Shown here in pieces: positions 33,321 to 43,694 of a DNA stretch of 64,000 nt. Origin of the DNA: Pseudomonas frederiksbergensis (GTDB lineage: Bacteria; Pseudomonadota; Gammaproteobacteria; Pseudomonadales; Pseudomonadaceae); the NCBI RefSeq assembly GCF_003732705.1, contig NZ_MOBR01000004.1, positions 248,001 through 312,000 of the forward strand. The letters run 5' to 3'. Position 1 is the first letter of the stretch; every line of letters begins with the position of its first letter. The notes under the pieces were generated by a model. That model did not search any database. It was not told the DNA's origin and was given only the letters and a program-made list of their open reading frames with translations. Position numbers and translations under genes: made by a program.

Positions 33321-33854
33321 TCAGAACGGGATATCGTCATCAAAGCTGTCGAAATCCGGAGCCGGCTGTGGCGCTGCCTGCTGTGGAGGCGGAGCCTGGC
33401 GCGACTGCTGCGGTGCCGACGACTGCTGCGGGCGCGGAGCCTGCTGCTGGCGTGGGGCTGGAGCGGACTGCTGGTAGTTATTGCCCCCGCCTTGTTGGTC
33501 GCCCTGCTGTGGACGGCCGCCCAGCAATTGCATGGTGCCTTGCATGTCGACCACGATTTCAGTGGTGTAACGCTTGATACCGTCTTTTTCCCACTCGCGG
33601 GTTTGCAGCTTGCCTTCGATGTAGACCTGCGAACCTTTACGCAGGTATTCGCCGGCGATTTCGGCAACCTTGCCGAACATCGACACACGGTGCCATTCGG
33701 TCTTCTCGACCTTCTGACCGGTTTGCTTGTCGGTCCACTGTTCGCTGGTCGCCAGACTCAGGTTGGTCACGGCGTTACCGTTAGGCAAGTAGCGAACTTC
33801 GGGATCCTGGCCGCAAGTGCCGACCAATATGACTTTGTTAACCCCACGGGCCAT
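33321..33854 (-). CDS. ssb: Single-stranded DNA-binding protein
   Basis: A 177-residue SSB. The OB fold occupies residues 1-110 ([46 protein letters not shown]), followed by a Gln/Pro-rich flexible linker and the acidic tip [11 protein letters not shown]. The tip recruits repair and replication partners in all well-studied SSBs. It coats single-stranded DNA in replication, recombination and repair as a tetramer. The gene follows the MFS gene by nine bases and lies close to uvrA, a layout common to Pseudomonas. Codon use is that of a well-expressed gene. Confidence 0.97.
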   Translation of the reverse strand: MARGVNKVILVGTCGQDPEVRYLPNGNAVTNLSLATSEQWTDKQTGQKVEKTEWHRVSMFGKVAEIAGEYLRKGSQVYIEGKLQTREWEKDGIKRYTTEIVVDMQGTMQLLGGRPQQGDQQGGGNNYQQSAPAPRQQQAPRPQQSSAPQQSRQAPPPQQAAPQPAPDFDSFDDDIPF

Positions 33855-33863
33855 AACGTTCTC

Positions 33864-35261
33864 CTAGGCTACGCACGCTGCCTCGGCCGGGTTGTTCACC
33901 AGGCGCTCAAGGGTCGTGCGATCCAATAGTTCTGTGTCCAATTTGATGTAAATCGCCGCTTCGTCTGCGACGACCACTGCATCTGTTACCCCTACGACGG
34001 CCTTCAGGCGCTCAACCAGACCCGCTTCGCGGATCGCCTCGGGCGACAACGGCAAGCGCAGGCTCGTGACATAAGGTGGTTCGCGCATGGTAACAGCAAA
34101 GGCCAGCCAGAGGGCAGCCAGGCCGGCGCATCCGAGGAAGACAACCGACAAACCGCCATGCTGGAACATCCAGCCGCCGAGGATCCCGCCCAGCGCCGAA
34201 CCAAGGAACTGGCTGGTGGAATAAACCCCCATCGCCGTGCCTTTGCCGCCCGCCGGTGAAACCTTACTGATCAGCGAAGGCAAGGAAGCTTCCAGCAAGT
34301 TGAACGCGGTAAAGAACACCACCGTCCCGATCACCAGAGCCCGCAAGCTGTCGCCGAACTGCCAGAAGAATAGCTCAGTGAGCATCAGCGTCGCGACGGC
34401 GCCCAATAAAACTCGTTTCATTTTGCGTTTCTTCTCGCCGTAAATGATGAACGGGATCATGGCGAAGAAGGAGATCAGCAACGCAGTCAGGTAGACCCAC
34501 CAGTGCTGCTCTTTGGGCAGCCCGGCTTTTTCCACCAGGGCCAGGGGCAGTGCAACGAAGCTCGACATCAACATTGCATGTAACACAAAAATGCCCAGGT
34601 CCAGGCGTAGCAGGTCCGGGTGCTTGAGGGTCGGGATCAGCGCCTGGCGCGCCATACCGGACTCGCGATGCTGCAACGGACCCGTGGCGCGCGGCACCAT
34701 GAACATCACGATCACGATACCGAACAACGCCATGCCGCCGGTGGCGAGGAACAGCCCGGACAGCCCGAACGCGCGGGTCAGCAACGGCCCGACCACCATG
34801 GCGATAGCAAACGACAGACCGATCGTCATGCCGATCATGGCCATGGCTTTGGTCCGGTGCTGCTCGCGGGTCAGATCTGAAAGCAAGGCCATGACCGCCG
34901 CGGAAATCGCCCCGGCGCCTTGCAGGACGCGACCGGCAATGACGCCCCATATCGAATCGGCATTGGCTGCCAGCACGCTGCCCAGGGCGAAAACGATCAG
35001 CCCCAGATAAATCACCGGGCGCCGGCCGATGCGATCGGAAATGAAGCCGAACGGAATCTGGAACAGCGCCTGGGTCAGGCCGTAAGCGCCAATCGCCAGC
35101 CCGATGAGGGCCGGGGTCGCTCCCGCCAGATCCATGCCATAGGTCGCCAGTACCGGCAACACCATGAACATGCCAAGCATACGGAAGGCGAACACCAGGG
35201 CCAGACCGCTGGCTGCGCGGGTCTCACTGCCACTCATGCGTTCGCTGTGGGGATCGTGCAT
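33864..35261 (-). CDS. MFS transporter with C-terminal YAM-like domain (YajR type)
   Basis: A 465-residue protein with twelve helices of the MFS (motif A GFISDRIGRRPVIY after helix 2) and an extra cytoplasmic C-terminal domain of about 65 residues (SLRLPLSPEAIREAGLVERL to LERLVNNP). That domain reads as a ferredoxin-like beta-alpha-beta fold without metal-binding cysteines, like the YAM domain of E. coli YajR. The substrate is unknown; drug or metabolite efflux is likely. It is upstream of ssb in the same direction with a nine-base gap, and divergent from uvrA across about 190 bases. Confidence 0.87.
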   Translation of the reverse strand: MHDPHSERMSGSETRAASGLALVFAFRMLGMFMVLPVLATYGMDLAGATPALIGLAIGAYGLTQALFQIPFGFISDRIGRRPVIYLGLIVFALGSVLAANADSIWGVIAGRVLQGAGAISAAVMALLSDLTREQHRTKAMAMIGMTIGLSFAIAMVVGPLLTRAFGLSGLFLATGGMALFGIVIVMFMVPRATGPLQHRESGMARQALIPTLKHPDLLRLDLGIFVLHAMLMSSFVALPLALVEKAGLPKEQHWWVYLTALLISFFAMIPFIIYGEKKRKMKRVLLGAVATLMLTELFFWQFGDSLRALVIGTVVFFTAFNLLEASLPSLISKVSPAGGKGTAMGVYSTSQFLGSALGGILGGWMFQHGGLSVVFLGCAGLAALWLAFAVTMREPPYVTSLRLPLSPEAIREAGLVERLKAVVGVTDAVVVADEAAIYIKLDTELLDRTTLERLVNNPAEAACVA

Positions 35262-35452
35262 GGAAAAACCTCATGTGAACCGGCGGCGATTCTACCAGTC
35301 CCATCGATTGACGGGGTATATCGCGACGCTATGACGCGCATAGATGACGCAGTCTTCATGTAAGCCTGCGCGCCCTGCATTTGATAGTGTGCATCCATCC
35401 AGTATTTGGCCGTATACTCCTACGTTTTCGACGCCCGCCGAGCGAGGCCACT

Positions 35453-38287
35453 TTGGACAAGATCCTGATTCGTGGGGCCCGAACCCACAACCTGAAGAAC
35501 ATCGACCTGACCCTGCCACGGGACAAACTGATCGTCATCACCGGCCTGTCCGGATCCGGCAAGTCGTCCCTGGCGTTCGACACGCTGTACGCCGAAGGCC
35601 AGCGCCGCTACGTCGAATCGCTGTCGGCCTACGCCCGGCAGTTCCTGTCGATGATGGAAAAGCCTGACGTCGACACCATCGAAGGCCTGTCGCCGGCGAT
35701 CTCCATCGAACAGAAGTCGACCTCGCACAACCCGCGTTCGACCGTCGGCACCATCACCGAAATCTACGACTACCTGCGCCTGCTGTACGCCCGCGTCGGT
35801 ATTCCGCGCTGCCCGGATCACGACATTCCGCTGGAAGCCCAGACCGTCAGCCAGATGGTCGACCTGGTTCTCGCGCAACCGGAAGGCAGCAAATTGATGC
35901 TGCTGGCCCCGGTGATTCGCGAGCGCAAAGGCGAGCATCTGTCGGTTTTCGAAGAACTGCGCGCCCAGGGTTTTGTACGCGCCCGGGTCAACGGCCGGCT
36001 CTGCGAGCTGGACGAGTTGCCGAAACTGGATAAACAGAAGAAGCATTCGATTGATGTCGTGGTCGACCGCTTCAAGGTCCGCGCCGATCTTCAACAGCGT
36101 CTGGCCGAATCCTTCGAGACTGCGCTGAAACTGGCGGACGGCATTGCGCTGGTAGCACCGATGGACGACGAGCCCGGCGAAGAGATCATCTTCTCCGCCC
36201 GCTTCGCCTGCCCGATTTGCGGTCACGCGATCAGCGAGCTGGAACCCAAGCTGTTTTCCTTCAACAACCCGGCGGGCGCCTGCCCGACGTGCGATGGCCT
36301 GGGCGTTAAGCAGTTCTTCGACATCAAACGCCTGGTGAATGGCGAACTGACCCTGGCCGAAGGCGCGATTCGCGGCTGGGACAGGCGTAACGTCTATTAC
36401 TTCCAGATGCTGGGTTCGCTGGCGTCCCATTACAAGTTCAGCCTCGAAGTGCCGTTTAACGACCTGCCGGCCGATCAGCAGAAATTCATCCTGCACGGCA
36501 GCGGTTCGCAGAACGTTGACTTCAAATACCTGAACGACCGTGGCGACATCGTCAAGCGTTCGCATCCGTTCGAAGGCATCGTGCCGAACCTGGAACGCCG
36601 CTACCGCGAAACCGAGTCCGCCTCGGTCCGTGAAGAACTGGCCAAGTTCCTCAGCACCCAGCCTTGCCCGGATTGCCGTGGCACGCGTCTGCGCCGAGAG
36701 GCGCGGCACGTGTGGGTTGGCGAGAAGACCTTGCCGGCGGTGACCAATCTGCCGATTGGCGATGCTTGCGAATATTTCGGCGTGCTGAAACTTACCGGCC
36801 GCCGTGGCGAAATTGCCGACAAGATTCTCAAGGAAATCCGCGAGCGCCTGCAGTTCCTGGTTAACGTGGGTCTCGATTATCTGTCGCTGGATCGCAGTGC
36901 CGACACCTTGTCTGGCGGTGAGGCTCAGCGAATTCGCTTGGCCAGTCAGATCGGCGCCGGTTTGGTGGGGGTTCTGTACATCCTCGATGAACCGTCGATT
37001 GGCTTGCACCAGCGGGACAACGATCGTTTGCTCGGCACCCTCAAGCACCTGCGGGACATCGGCAACACGGTGATTGTGGTCGAGCACGACGAAGATGCGA
37101 TTCGTCTGGCGGACTATGTGGTGGACATCGGCCCGGGGGCCGGCGTGCATGGCGGCCACATTGTTGCTGAAGGCACCCCAGCCGAAGTCATGGCTCACCC
37201 GGATTCGTTGACCGGCAAGTACCTGTCAGGCCGGGTGAAGATTGCCGTGCCGGCCAAACGTACACCGCGCAACAAGAAGATGACCTTGTCGCTCAAGGGC
37301 GCCCGTGGCAACAACTTGCGCAATGTCGATCTGGAAATTCCGCTGGGTCTGCTGACCTGTGTGACTGGCGTGTCCGGTTCAGGCAAATCGACGCTGATCA
37401 ACAACACCCTGTTCCCGTTGAGCGCCACGGCACTCAACGGCGCCACGACCCTTGAAGCGGCCGCTCACGACAGCATCAAGGGCCTGGAGCATCTGGACAA
37501 GGTTGTGGACATCGACCAGAGCCCGATCGGTCGGACGCCTCGCTCCAACCCGGCGACTTACACCGGGCTGTTCACGCCGATTCGTGAATTGTTCGCTGGC
37601 GTGCCTGAGTCCCGCTCCCGTGGCTACGGCCCGGGGCGCTTCTCCTTCAACGTGAAGGGCGGGCGCTGCGAAGCCTGTCAGGGCGATGGCCTGATCAAGG
37701 TGGAAATGCACTTCCTGCCGGACATCTATGTCCCGTGCGACGTCTGCAAGAGCAAGCGCTACAACCGCGAAACCCTTGAGATCAAGTACAAGGGCAAGAA
37801 CATCCACGAAACCCTCGAGATGACGATCGAGGAAGCGCGGGTGTTCTTCGACGCGGTGCCGGCGCTGGCGCGCAAGCTCCAAACGTTGATGGATGTCGGC
37901 TTGTCGTACATCAAGCTGGGTCAATCGGCGACGACGCTGTCCGGCGGCGAAGCCCAGCGAGTGAAACTGTCCCGCGAGCTGTCCAAGCGCGATACCGGCA
38001 AGACCCTGTATATCCTCGATGAGCCGACTACCGGCCTGCACTTCGCGGATATCCAGCAATTGCTCGACGTGCTGCATCGCCTGCGTGACCACGGCAACAC
38101 AGTGGTGGTGATCGAGCACAACCTGGACGTGATCAAGACTGCCGACTGGTTGGTGGATCTTGGACCGGAAGGCGGTTCCAAAGGCGGGCAGATCATTGCT
38201 GTTGGTACGCCGGAAGAAGTGTCGGAGATGAAGCAGTCCCACACTGGTTTCTACCTCAAGCCGCTGCTGGCTCGCGACAAGGCCTGA
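35453..38287 (+). CDS. uvrA: Excinuclease ABC subunit A
   Basis: A 944-residue UvrA, the damage-recognition ATPase of nucleotide excision repair. It has two ABC modules: Walker [11 protein letters not shown] (near residue 31) and [10 protein letters not shown] (near residue 640), signature LSGGEAQR in each half, and zinc-binding CxxC pairs (CPICGH/CPTCDG; CEACQG/CDVCKS). The start is a TTG giving [16 protein letters not shown], identical to the known N terminus of the Pseudomonas protein and preceded by GAGG. No LexA box (CTG-N10-CAG) was seen in the upstream 70 bases. It is convergent with the ferritin gene across a terminator. Confidence 0.97.
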   Translation: MDKILIRGARTHNLKNIDLTLPRDKLIVITGLSGSGKSSLAFDTLYAEGQRRYVESLSAYARQFLSMMEKPDVDTIEGLSPAISIEQKSTSHNPRSTVGTITEIYDYLRLLYARVGIPRCPDHDIPLEAQTVSQMVDLVLAQPEGSKLMLLAPVIRERKGEHLSVFEELRAQGFVRARVNGRLCELDELPKLDKQKKHSIDVVVDRFKVRADLQQRLAESFETALKLADGIALVAPMDDEPGEEIIFSARFACPICGHAISELEPKLFSFNNPAGACPTCDGLGVKQFFDIKRLVNGELTLAEGAIRGWDRRNVYYFQMLGSLASHYKFSLEVPFNDLPADQQKFILHGSGSQNVDFKYLNDRGDIVKRSHPFEGIVPNLERRYRETESASVREELAKFLSTQPCPDCRGTRLRREARHVWVGEKTLPAVTNLPIGDACEYFGVLKLTGRRGEIADKILKEIRERLQFLVNVGLDYLSLDRSADTLSGGEAQRIRLASQIGAGLVGVLYILDEPSIGLHQRDNDRLLGTLKHLRDIGNTVIVVEHDEDAIRLADYVVDIGPGAGVHGGHIVAEGTPAEVMAHPDSLTGKYLSGRVKIAVPAKRTPRNKKMTLSLKGARGNNLRNVDLEIPLGLLTCVTGVSGSGKSTLINNTLFPLSATALNGATTLEAAAHDSIKGLEHLDKVVDIDQSPIGRTPRSNPATYTGLFTPIRELFAGVPESRSRGYGPGRFSFNVKGGRCEACQGDGLIKVEMHFLPDIYVPCDVCKSKRYNRETLEIKYKGKNIHETLEMTIEEARVFFDAVPALARKLQTLMDVGLSYIKLGQSATTLSGGEAQRVKLSRELSKRDTGKTLYILDEPTTGLHFADIQQLLDVLHRLRDHGNTVVVIEHNLDVIKTADWLVDLGPEGGSKGGQIIAVGTPEEVSEMKQSHTGFYLKPLLARDKA

Positions 38288-38299
38288 ATCGGGCCCATG

Positions 38300-38339
38300 A
38301 AAAAGCCCCTGTCACTTTATCGGTGACAGGGGCTTTTTT
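38300..38339. terminator. Bidirectional terminator between uvrA and ferritin
   Basis: AAAAAGCCCCTGTCAC-TTTATC-GGTGACAGGGGCTTTTT is a 16-pair perfect inverted repeat (11 of the pairs in the core stem), giving T-runs on both strands. Confidence 0.93.
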
Positions 38340-38352
38340 ATGTCTTGCGCCT

Positions 38353-38378
38353 GTAGGAGCAAAGCTTGCTTGCGATGG
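38353..38378. repeat. Single REP half-element near uvrA
   Basis: GTAGGAGCAAAGCTTGCTTG is a diverged REP core without a convincing inverted partner. It is the only REP-like sequence I see between 26.2 and 64 kb. Confidence 0.7.
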
Positions 38379-38427
38379 CGACTTCTAAAACGCTATCGCC
38401 GGCATGCCGTGCGCTTACAAAGCAGAA

Positions 38428-38892
38428 TCAGAACTGCGATTGCAGGTAATTCTCCAGACCGATCAACTTGATCAGACCAAGCTGCTTTTCCAGCCAGTAG
38501 GTGTGATCTTCTTCAGTGTCGGCCAGTTGAATACGCAGGATCTCACGGCTGACGTAGTCCTTGTGCTGCTCGCAGAGCTCAATGCCTTTGCAGAGTGCGG
38601 CACGGACCTTGTATTCCAATCGCAGGTCTGCAGCGAGCATGTCAGGCACTGTGGTGCCCACATCCAAGTCGTCTGGACGCATGCGCGGCGTGCCTTCGAG
38701 CATAAGGATGCGGCGCATCAGAGCATCGGCGTGCCCTGCTTCCTCTTCCATCTCGTGGTTGATACGTTCGTAGAGCTCGGTGAAACCCCAGTCCTCGTAC
38801 ATCCGCGAATGGATGAAATATTGATCACGCGCCGCCAGTTCGCCGGTCAGCAACGTGTTGAGGTAATCGATTACGTCTGGGTGGCCTTGCAT
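38428..38892 (-). CDS. ftnA: Bacterial ferritin FtnA (bacterioferritin-like, non-haem)
   Basis: A 154-residue four-helix ferritin nearly identical in my memory to P. aeruginosa PA4235 (FtnA, formerly BfrA). Ferroxidase ligands are present: Glu18 ([11 protein letters not shown]), Glu51 and His54 (EEEAGHAD), Glu94, Glu127 and His130 ([10 protein letters not shown]). At position 52, where bacterioferritin has its haem-ligating Met, this protein has Ala, so it should not bind haem. It stores iron as a 24-mer in the cytoplasm. The start is at [12 protein letters not shown]. Placement next to katA matches the known supply of iron from FtnA to catalase haem in P. aeruginosa. Confidence 0.93.
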   Translation of the reverse strand: MQGHPDVIDYLNTLLTGELAARDQYFIHSRMYEDWGFTELYERINHEMEEEAGHADALMRRILMLEGTPRMRPDDLDVGTTVPDMLAADLRLEYKVRAALCKGIELCEQHKDYVSREILRIQLADTEEDHTYWLEKQLGLIKLIGLENYLQSQF

Positions 38893-39005
38893 CGCCCTAC
38901 ATCTCCCTGCTTGAAAGTCTGTAGTTTGAACCAAGCCGACTGTTTGGTCACGCCGCTTGCGCGATAAAAGCGAAGATATTCTGAGAAAAGTGGTTTAAAT
39001 AACGC

Positions 39006-39030
39006 AAAAACCGCCCAAATGAGGGCGGTT
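39006..39030 (-). terminator. Intrinsic terminator of katA
   Basis: Read on the minus strand, CCGCCC-TCATTT-GGGCGG is followed by five T residues, 18 bases after the katA stop. Confidence 0.88.
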
Positions 39031-39047
39031 CTGCTTATCGTTTAGAC

Positions 39048-40496
39048 TTAGTTAAGCTGTACACCCAACGCCTTTGCGATTGCTTCTCCGTACGCCGGGT
39101 CAGCTTTGTAGAAATGCTGCAACTGACGATCAACCACATCACCGGAAACCCCGGCCATCGCACCGGCGATGTTGTTGACCAGCAGGGTTTTCTGCTCATC
39201 CCTCATCAAGCGGAACAGCGCACCGGCGTGGCTGTAGTAATCGGTGTCTTCGCGGTGATCGTAACGATCTGCCGCACCACTCAAGGCCAATGCAGGCTCG
39301 GCGTAACGCGGCGCTTGTTTCGGCGACTCCACGTAGCTGTTCGGCTCGTAGTTAGGTGCCGCACCACCGTTGCTGCCGAAAGCCATGGAACCGTCGCGCT
39401 GGTAGGTATTGACCTGATTGCGCGGAGCATTCACCGGCAGTTGCTGGTGGTTGGTGCCGATACGGTAGCGGTGGGCATCGGCGTAGGCGAACACACGACC
39501 TTGCAGCATGCGATCCGGCGACAGACCAACACCCGGAACCATGTTGCTCGGACCGAATGCCGCTTGCTCTACTTCGGCGAAGTAGTTCTGCGGATTGCGA
39601 TTGAGCTCCAGCTCACCGACTTCGATCAGCGGGAACTCTTTCTGCGACCAGGTCTTGGTCACGTCGAACGGGTTTTCGTAGTGCTCCGCGGCCTGGGCCT
39701 CGGTCATGATCTGGATGCACACGCGCCATTTCGGGAAATCACCGCGCTCGATCGCACCGAACAGATCGCGCTGGGCGTAATCCGGATCGGTACCGGCCAG
39801 GCGTGCGGCGTCTGCCGGCGCAAGGTTCTTGATCCCTTGCTGGGTTTTGTAGTGCCATTTCACCCAGTGGCGCTCGCCTGTAGCGCTGATCAGGCTGTAG
39901 GTGTGGCTGCCGAAGCCGTGCATGTGACGGTAGCCGTCAGGGATGCCGCGGTCCGAGAACAGGATGGTGACCTGGTGCAGCGCCTCTGGAGAGTGCGACC
40001 AGAAGTCCCACATCATTTGTGCGCTTTTCAGGTTGCTTTGCGGCAGGCGCTTTTGCGTGTGGATAAAGTCAGGGAATTTCAGCGGATCGCGGATGAAGAA
40101 CACAGGCGTGTTGTTACCAACGATGTCCCAGTTGCCTTCTTCGGTATAAAACTTGAGAGCGAAGCCGCGTGGATCGCGCTCGGTATCAGCCGAACCGCGC
40201 TCACCGCCTACGGTGGAGAACCGCAGGAACGTCGGGGTTTGCTTGCCGACGGATTCGAACAGTTTGGCGCTGGTGTACTCAGTGATGTCACGGGTAACGG
40301 TGAACGTGCCGTAAGCACCCGAGCCTTTGGCGTGAACGCGACGCTCAGGGATGTTTTCACGGTTGAAGTGGGCAAGCTTCTCGAGCAGATGAAAATCGTC
40401 GAGCAGCAACGGGCCGCGAGGACCGGCGGAACGGGAATTCTGGTTGTCGGCGACAGGAGCGCCACTGGCGGTCGTAAGCGTTTTGTTTTGGCTCAT
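39048..40496 (-). CDS. katA: Catalase KatA
   Basis: A 482-residue small-subunit monofunctional haem catalase. The active-site His55 lies in [15 protein letters not shown]; the distal Asn region is [15 protein letters not shown], and the proximal haem-ligand Tyr is in [14 protein letters not shown]. The length equals P. aeruginosa KatA, and the uvrA-ftnA-katA order is the same. It disproportionates hydrogen peroxide in the cytoplasm and is normally a major stationary-phase and OxyR-controlled enzyme. A promoter with an overlapping inverted repeat lies upstream, a terminator downstream. Confidence 0.96.
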   Translation of the reverse strand: MSQNKTLTTASGAPVADNQNSRSAGPRGPLLLDDFHLLEKLAHFNRENIPERRVHAKGSGAYGTFTVTRDITEYTSAKLFESVGKQTPTFLRFSTVGGERGSADTERDPRGFALKFYTEEGNWDIVGNNTPVFFIRDPLKFPDFIHTQKRLPQSNLKSAQMMWDFWSHSPEALHQVTILFSDRGIPDGYRHMHGFGSHTYSLISATGERHWVKWHYKTQQGIKNLAPADAARLAGTDPDYAQRDLFGAIERGDFPKWRVCIQIMTEAQAAEHYENPFDVTKTWSQKEFPLIEVGELELNRNPQNYFAEVEQAAFGPSNMVPGVGLSPDRMLQGRVFAYADAHRYRIGTNHQQLPVNAPRNQVNTYQRDGSMAFGSNGGAAPNYEPNSYVESPKQAPRYAEPALALSGAADRYDHREDTDYYSHAGALFRLMRDEQKTLLVNNIAGAMAGVSGDVVDRQLQHFYKADPAYGEAIAKALGVQLN

Positions 40497-40551
40497 GCGA
40501 TCTTCTTCCTCTGTCAGTTTTGGAACTGCCGGCTAATCGGCGTGGGACGGA

Positions 40552-40604
40552 GTATTGACCATTGATCAGGAAGGCTACAAATTCATTAATTTGTGGCGAT
40601 CAAT
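40552..40604 (-). promoter_or_regulatory. katA promoter region with overlapping dyads
   Basis: On the minus strand TTGTAG (40575-40580) and CAATAC (40552-40557) are spaced by 17 bp. An inverted repeat ACAAATT-N4-AATTTGT (40577-40594) overlaps the -35, and outer ATTGATC (40561-40567)/GATCAAT (40598-40604) half-sites flank it. The layout would suit OxyR or a similar activator, but the OxyR consensus is only weakly met. Confidence 0.5.
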
Positions 40605-40692
40605 AGAAAAATACTACCAACGAAACCCGTTCGCATCATGACGGCAGAAACCGCAGGGAAGCTTGTATAAACAGCGCATTTCTTACAGGCAC

Positions 40693-40717
40693 AAAAAACC
40701 GGGCACTAGGCCCGGTT
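40693..40717 (-). terminator. Terminator of the alpha operon
   Basis: On the minus strand, CCGGGC-CTAGT-GCCCGG is followed by six T residues, 20 bases after the rplQ stop. Confidence 0.9.
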
Positions 40718-40737
40718 CTTCGTTTCAGACTGACGTC

Positions 40738-41124
40738 TTACTCAGCGGATACTGCTTCACCGCCAACTGGACGATCAACCAACTCGACGTACGCCATAGG
40801 CGCGTTGTCGCCAGTGCGGAAGCCGCACTTGAGGATGCGCAGGTAGCCACCCTCACGGGTAGCGTAACGCTTGCCCAGGTCGTTGAAGAGCTTACCAACG
40901 ATAGCTTTCGAACGAGTACGGTCGAAAGCCAGACGGCGGTTAGCCAGGCTGTCTGTCTTGGCCAAAGTGATCAGCGGCTCAGCAACGCGACGCAGTTCTT
41001 TAGCTTTCGGCAGTGTAGTTTTGATCAGCTCGTGCTCGAACAGCGACACTGCCATGTTTTGAAACATGGCCTTGCGGTGCGAGCTAGTGCGGCTCAGGTG
41101 ACGACCACTTTTACGATGACGCAT
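40738..41124 (-). CDS. rplQ: 50S ribosomal protein L17
   Basis: A 128-residue bacterial L17, starting [20 protein letters not shown] and ending in a short acidic tail. L17 sits near the exit of the peptide tunnel on the solvent side of the large subunit. It is the last gene of the alpha operon, 42 bases after rpoA and just before the operon terminator. Confidence 0.98.
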   Translation of the reverse strand: MRHRKSGRHLSRTSSHRKAMFQNMAVSLFEHELIKTTLPKAKELRRVAEPLITLAKTDSLANRRLAFDRTRSKAIVGKLFNDLGKRYATREGGYLRILKCGFRTGDNAPMAYVELVDRPVGGEAVSAE

Positions 41125-41166
41125 GGTTCATTCCTTACCAAACACAACGTTCGGTGATTACGACGA

Positions 41167-42168
41167 TCAGGCAGTCGCCTTGTCGTCCTTCTTAAGACTT
41201 GCAGGCGGCCAGTTGTCGAGGCGCATGCCGAGGGACAGACCGCGGGAGGCCAGAACGTCCTTGATTTCAGTCAAGGATTTCTTGCCAAGGTTCGGAGTCT
41301 TCAACAGCTCTACTTCGGTACGCTGAATCAGGTCACCGATGTAGTAGATGTTTTCCGCCTTAAGGCAGTTAGCCGAACGTACAGTCAGTTCCAGATCGTC
41401 AACCGGGCGAAGCAGGATCGGATCGATCTCGTCTTCCTGCTCGACAACCACTGGCTCACTGTCACCTTTGAGGTCGACGAACGCAGCCAACTGCTGTTGC
41501 AGGATGGTTGCAGCGCGGCGGATAGCCTCTTCAGGATCCAGGGTACCGTTGGTTTCCAGATCAATAACCAGCTTGTCCAGGTTAGTACGCTGCTCGACAC
41601 GGGCGTTTTCCACCACGTATGCGATACGGCGAACCGGGCTGAACGAAGAGTCAAGCTGCAAGCGACCAATGCTGCGGCTTTCGTCTTCATCGCTCTGACG
41701 CGAGTCTGCCGGTTCATAACCACGACCACGAGCTACGGTGAGCTTCATGTTCAGGGCGCCGTTAGACGCCAGGTTAGCGATTACGTGATCGGGGTTAACG
41801 ATCTCGACATCATGATCCAGCTGAATATCGGCAGCGGTAACCACCCCCGAACCCTTCTTCGACAAGGTCAGCGTAACTTCGTCACGGCCGTGCAGCTTGA
41901 TAGCCAGACCTTTAAGGTTCAACAGGATTTCAATTACGTCTTCCTGTACACCTTCGATGGCGCTGTACTCGTGGAGCACACCGTCAATCTCGGCCTCGAC
42001 TACTGCACAGCCGGGCATTGAGGACAACAGGATGCGTCGCAGCGCGTTGCCCAGGGTGTGGCCAAAACCACGCTCGAGAGGCTCGAGAGTGATCTTGGCG
42101 CGGGTTGGACTGACAACCTGCACATCAATATGGCGGGGTGTCAGGAACTCATTTACCGAAATCTGCAT
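41167..42168 (-). CDS. rpoA: DNA-directed RNA polymerase subunit alpha
   Basis: A 333-residue alpha subunit. The N-terminal assembly domain (residues 1-235, with [21 protein letters not shown]) forms the dimer that nucleates polymerase. A linker leads to the C-terminal domain (about 250-325; [19 protein letters not shown] and [18 protein letters not shown]), which contacts UP elements and activators. It lies between rpsD and rplQ, as in most bacteria. Confidence 0.98.
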   Translation of the reverse strand: MQISVNEFLTPRHIDVQVVSPTRAKITLEPLERGFGHTLGNALRRILLSSMPGCAVVEAEIDGVLHEYSAIEGVQEDVIEILLNLKGLAIKLHGRDEVTLTLSKKGSGVVTAADIQLDHDVEIVNPDHVIANLASNGALNMKLTVARGRGYEPADSRQSDEDESRSIGRLQLDSSFSPVRRIAYVVENARVEQRTNLDKLVIDLETNGTLDPEEAIRRAATILQQQLAAFVDLKGDSEPVVVEQEDEIDPILLRPVDDLELTVRSANCLKAENIYYIGDLIQRTEVELLKTPNLGKKSLTEIKDVLASRGLSLGMRLDNWPPASLKKDDKATA

Positions 42169-42190
42169 GGATGCACCTATTTTCTAGCCC

Positions 42191-42811
42191 TTACTTGGAG
42201 TAGAGCTCGACAATCAGGCTTTCGTTGATGTCGGCGGACAGATCACTGCGAGCGGGAACGTTCTTGAAAACGCCCGACTTCTTCTCAGTGTCTACTTCTA
42301 CCCATTCTACGCGGCCACGTTGGGCACACAGATCGAGAGCTTGGACAATGCGAAGTTGGTTCTTTGCTTTCTCGCGAATCGCGACCACGTCACCAGCACG
42401 AACCTGGTAAGACGGTACGTTTACGGTCTGACCGTTAACGCTGACGGATTTGTGCGATACCAGCTGACGGGATTCGGCACGAGTAGAGCCAAAACCCATA
42501 CGGTATACAACGTTGTCCAGACGGCATTCGAGCAGTTGCAACAGGTTTTCGCCAGTTGCACCTTTCTTGCCAGCAGCTTCTTTGTAGTAGCCGCTGAATT
42601 GACGCTCGAGAACGCCGTAGATACGACGGACCTTCTGCTTTTCACGCAGTTGGGTGCCGTAATCGGACTGGCGACCGCGGCGTTGGCCGTGGATACCAGG
42701 TGCTGCTTCAATGTTGCACTTCGATTCGATCGCGCGCACGCCGCTCTTCAGAAAGAGATCGGTGCCTTCACGACGAGCGAGTTTGCATTTTGGACCAATG
42801 TAACGAGCCAT
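42191..42811 (-). CDS. rpsD: 30S ribosomal protein S4
   Basis: A 206-residue S4, a primary 16S rRNA-binding protein. It starts [16 protein letters not shown]; the S4 RNA-binding domain (about residues 96-160) contains [20 protein letters not shown]. In E. coli S4 represses its own operon by binding a pseudoknot leader; here the leader before rpsM is short, so that control may not apply. It is 18 bases after rpsK. Confidence 0.98.
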   Translation of the reverse strand: MARYIGPKCKLARREGTDLFLKSGVRAIESKCNIEAAPGIHGQRRGRQSDYGTQLREKQKVRRIYGVLERQFSGYYKEAAGKKGATGENLLQLLECRLDNVVYRMGFGSTRAESRQLVSHKSVSVNGQTVNVPSYQVRAGDVVAIREKAKNQLRIVQALDLCAQRGRVEWVEVDTEKKSGVFKNVPARSDLSADINESLIVELYSK

Positions 42812-42829
42812 TCTTTACAATCTCCTGGA

Positions 42830-43219
42830 TTACACGCGGCGCTTCTTCGGCGGACGGCACCCGTTGTGCGGGATTGGCGTCACGTCGGTGATGCTGGCGA
42901 TCTTGTAGCCACAGCCGTTCAAAGCGCGGACTGCGGATTCACGACCTGGGCCTGGACCTTTGACGTTAACGTCGAGGTTTTTCAGACCGTATTCCAGCGC
43001 AGCTTGACCAGCACGTTCAGCAGCTACTTGAGCAGCAAACGGCGTGGACTTGCGGGAACCGCGGAAACCCGAACCACCGGAGGTAGCCCAGGAAAGAGCG
43101 TTGCCTTGACGGTCGGTGATGGTCACGATTGTGTTGTTAAACGACGCGTGGATGTGGGCGATGCCATCAACCACTGTCTTTTTAACTTTTTTACGAGGAC
43201 GAGCAGCAGGTTTAGCCAT
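42830..43219 (-). CDS. rpsK: 30S ribosomal protein S11
   Basis: A 129-residue S11 from the platform of the small subunit, where it helps shape the mRNA exit region. The sequence shows [20 protein letters not shown] and the terminal [10 protein letters not shown]. It is 30 bases after rpsM within the alpha operon. Confidence 0.98.
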   Translation of the reverse strand: MAKPAARPRKKVKKTVVDGIAHIHASFNNTIVTITDRQGNALSWATSGGSGFRGSRKSTPFAAQVAAERAGQAALEYGLKNLDVNVKGPGPGRESAVRALNGCGYKIASITDVTPIPHNGCRPPKKRRV

Positions 43220-43249
43220 GATTAATTTCCTGTCGATTCGCTGGGGCGA

Positions 43250-43606
43250 TTACTTGCGGATCGGCTTACGCGGACCTTTACGGGTACGCGCGTTAGTCTT
43301 GGTACGCTGACCGCGCACTGGAAGACCACGACGATGACGCAGACCGCGATAGCAACCGAGGTCCATCAAACGCTTGATTTTCATGTTGATTTCGCGACGC
43401 AGGTCACCTTCAGTGGTGAACTTCGCCACTTCGCCACGCAGCTGTTCAATCTGCTCGTCGCTCAGATCTTTGATCTTTGCGGCTGGGTTTACCCCAGTCA
43501 CTGCACAAATCTTCTGTGCAGTAGTGCGACCAACACCATAGATGTAGGTCAGCGAGATAACAGTATGCTTGTTATCTGGAATGTTAACGCCTGCAATACG
43601 GGCCAT
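43250..43606 (-). CDS. rpsM: 30S ribosomal protein S13
   Basis: A 118-residue S13 of the small-subunit head, which contacts the large subunit and P-site tRNA through its basic tail ([20 protein letters not shown]). It begins [20 protein letters not shown]. It is the first gene of the alpha operon, about 55 bases downstream of a consensus-like promoter. Confidence 0.98.
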   Translation of the reverse strand: MARIAGVNIPDNKHTVISLTYIYGVGRTTAQKICAVTGVNPAAKIKDLSDEQIEQLRGEVAKFTTEGDLRREINMKIKRLMDLGCYRGLRHRRGLPVRGQRTKTNARTRKGPRKPIRK

Positions 43607-43665
43607 TCAGTGGGACTCCAATTGACAGCTACCTACGCCCCGGAAGCCAAGAAATAGGGCGCGAG

Positions 43666-43694
43666 ATAATATCGCTGTAATAACAAATAATCAA
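43666..43694 (-). promoter_or_regulatory. Promoter of the alpha operon (rpsM)
   Basis: On the minus strand TTGATT (43689-43694) and TATTAT (43666-43671) are separated by exactly 17 bp. The element directly follows a hairpin after rpmJ, which supports an operon boundary here. Confidence 0.75.
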
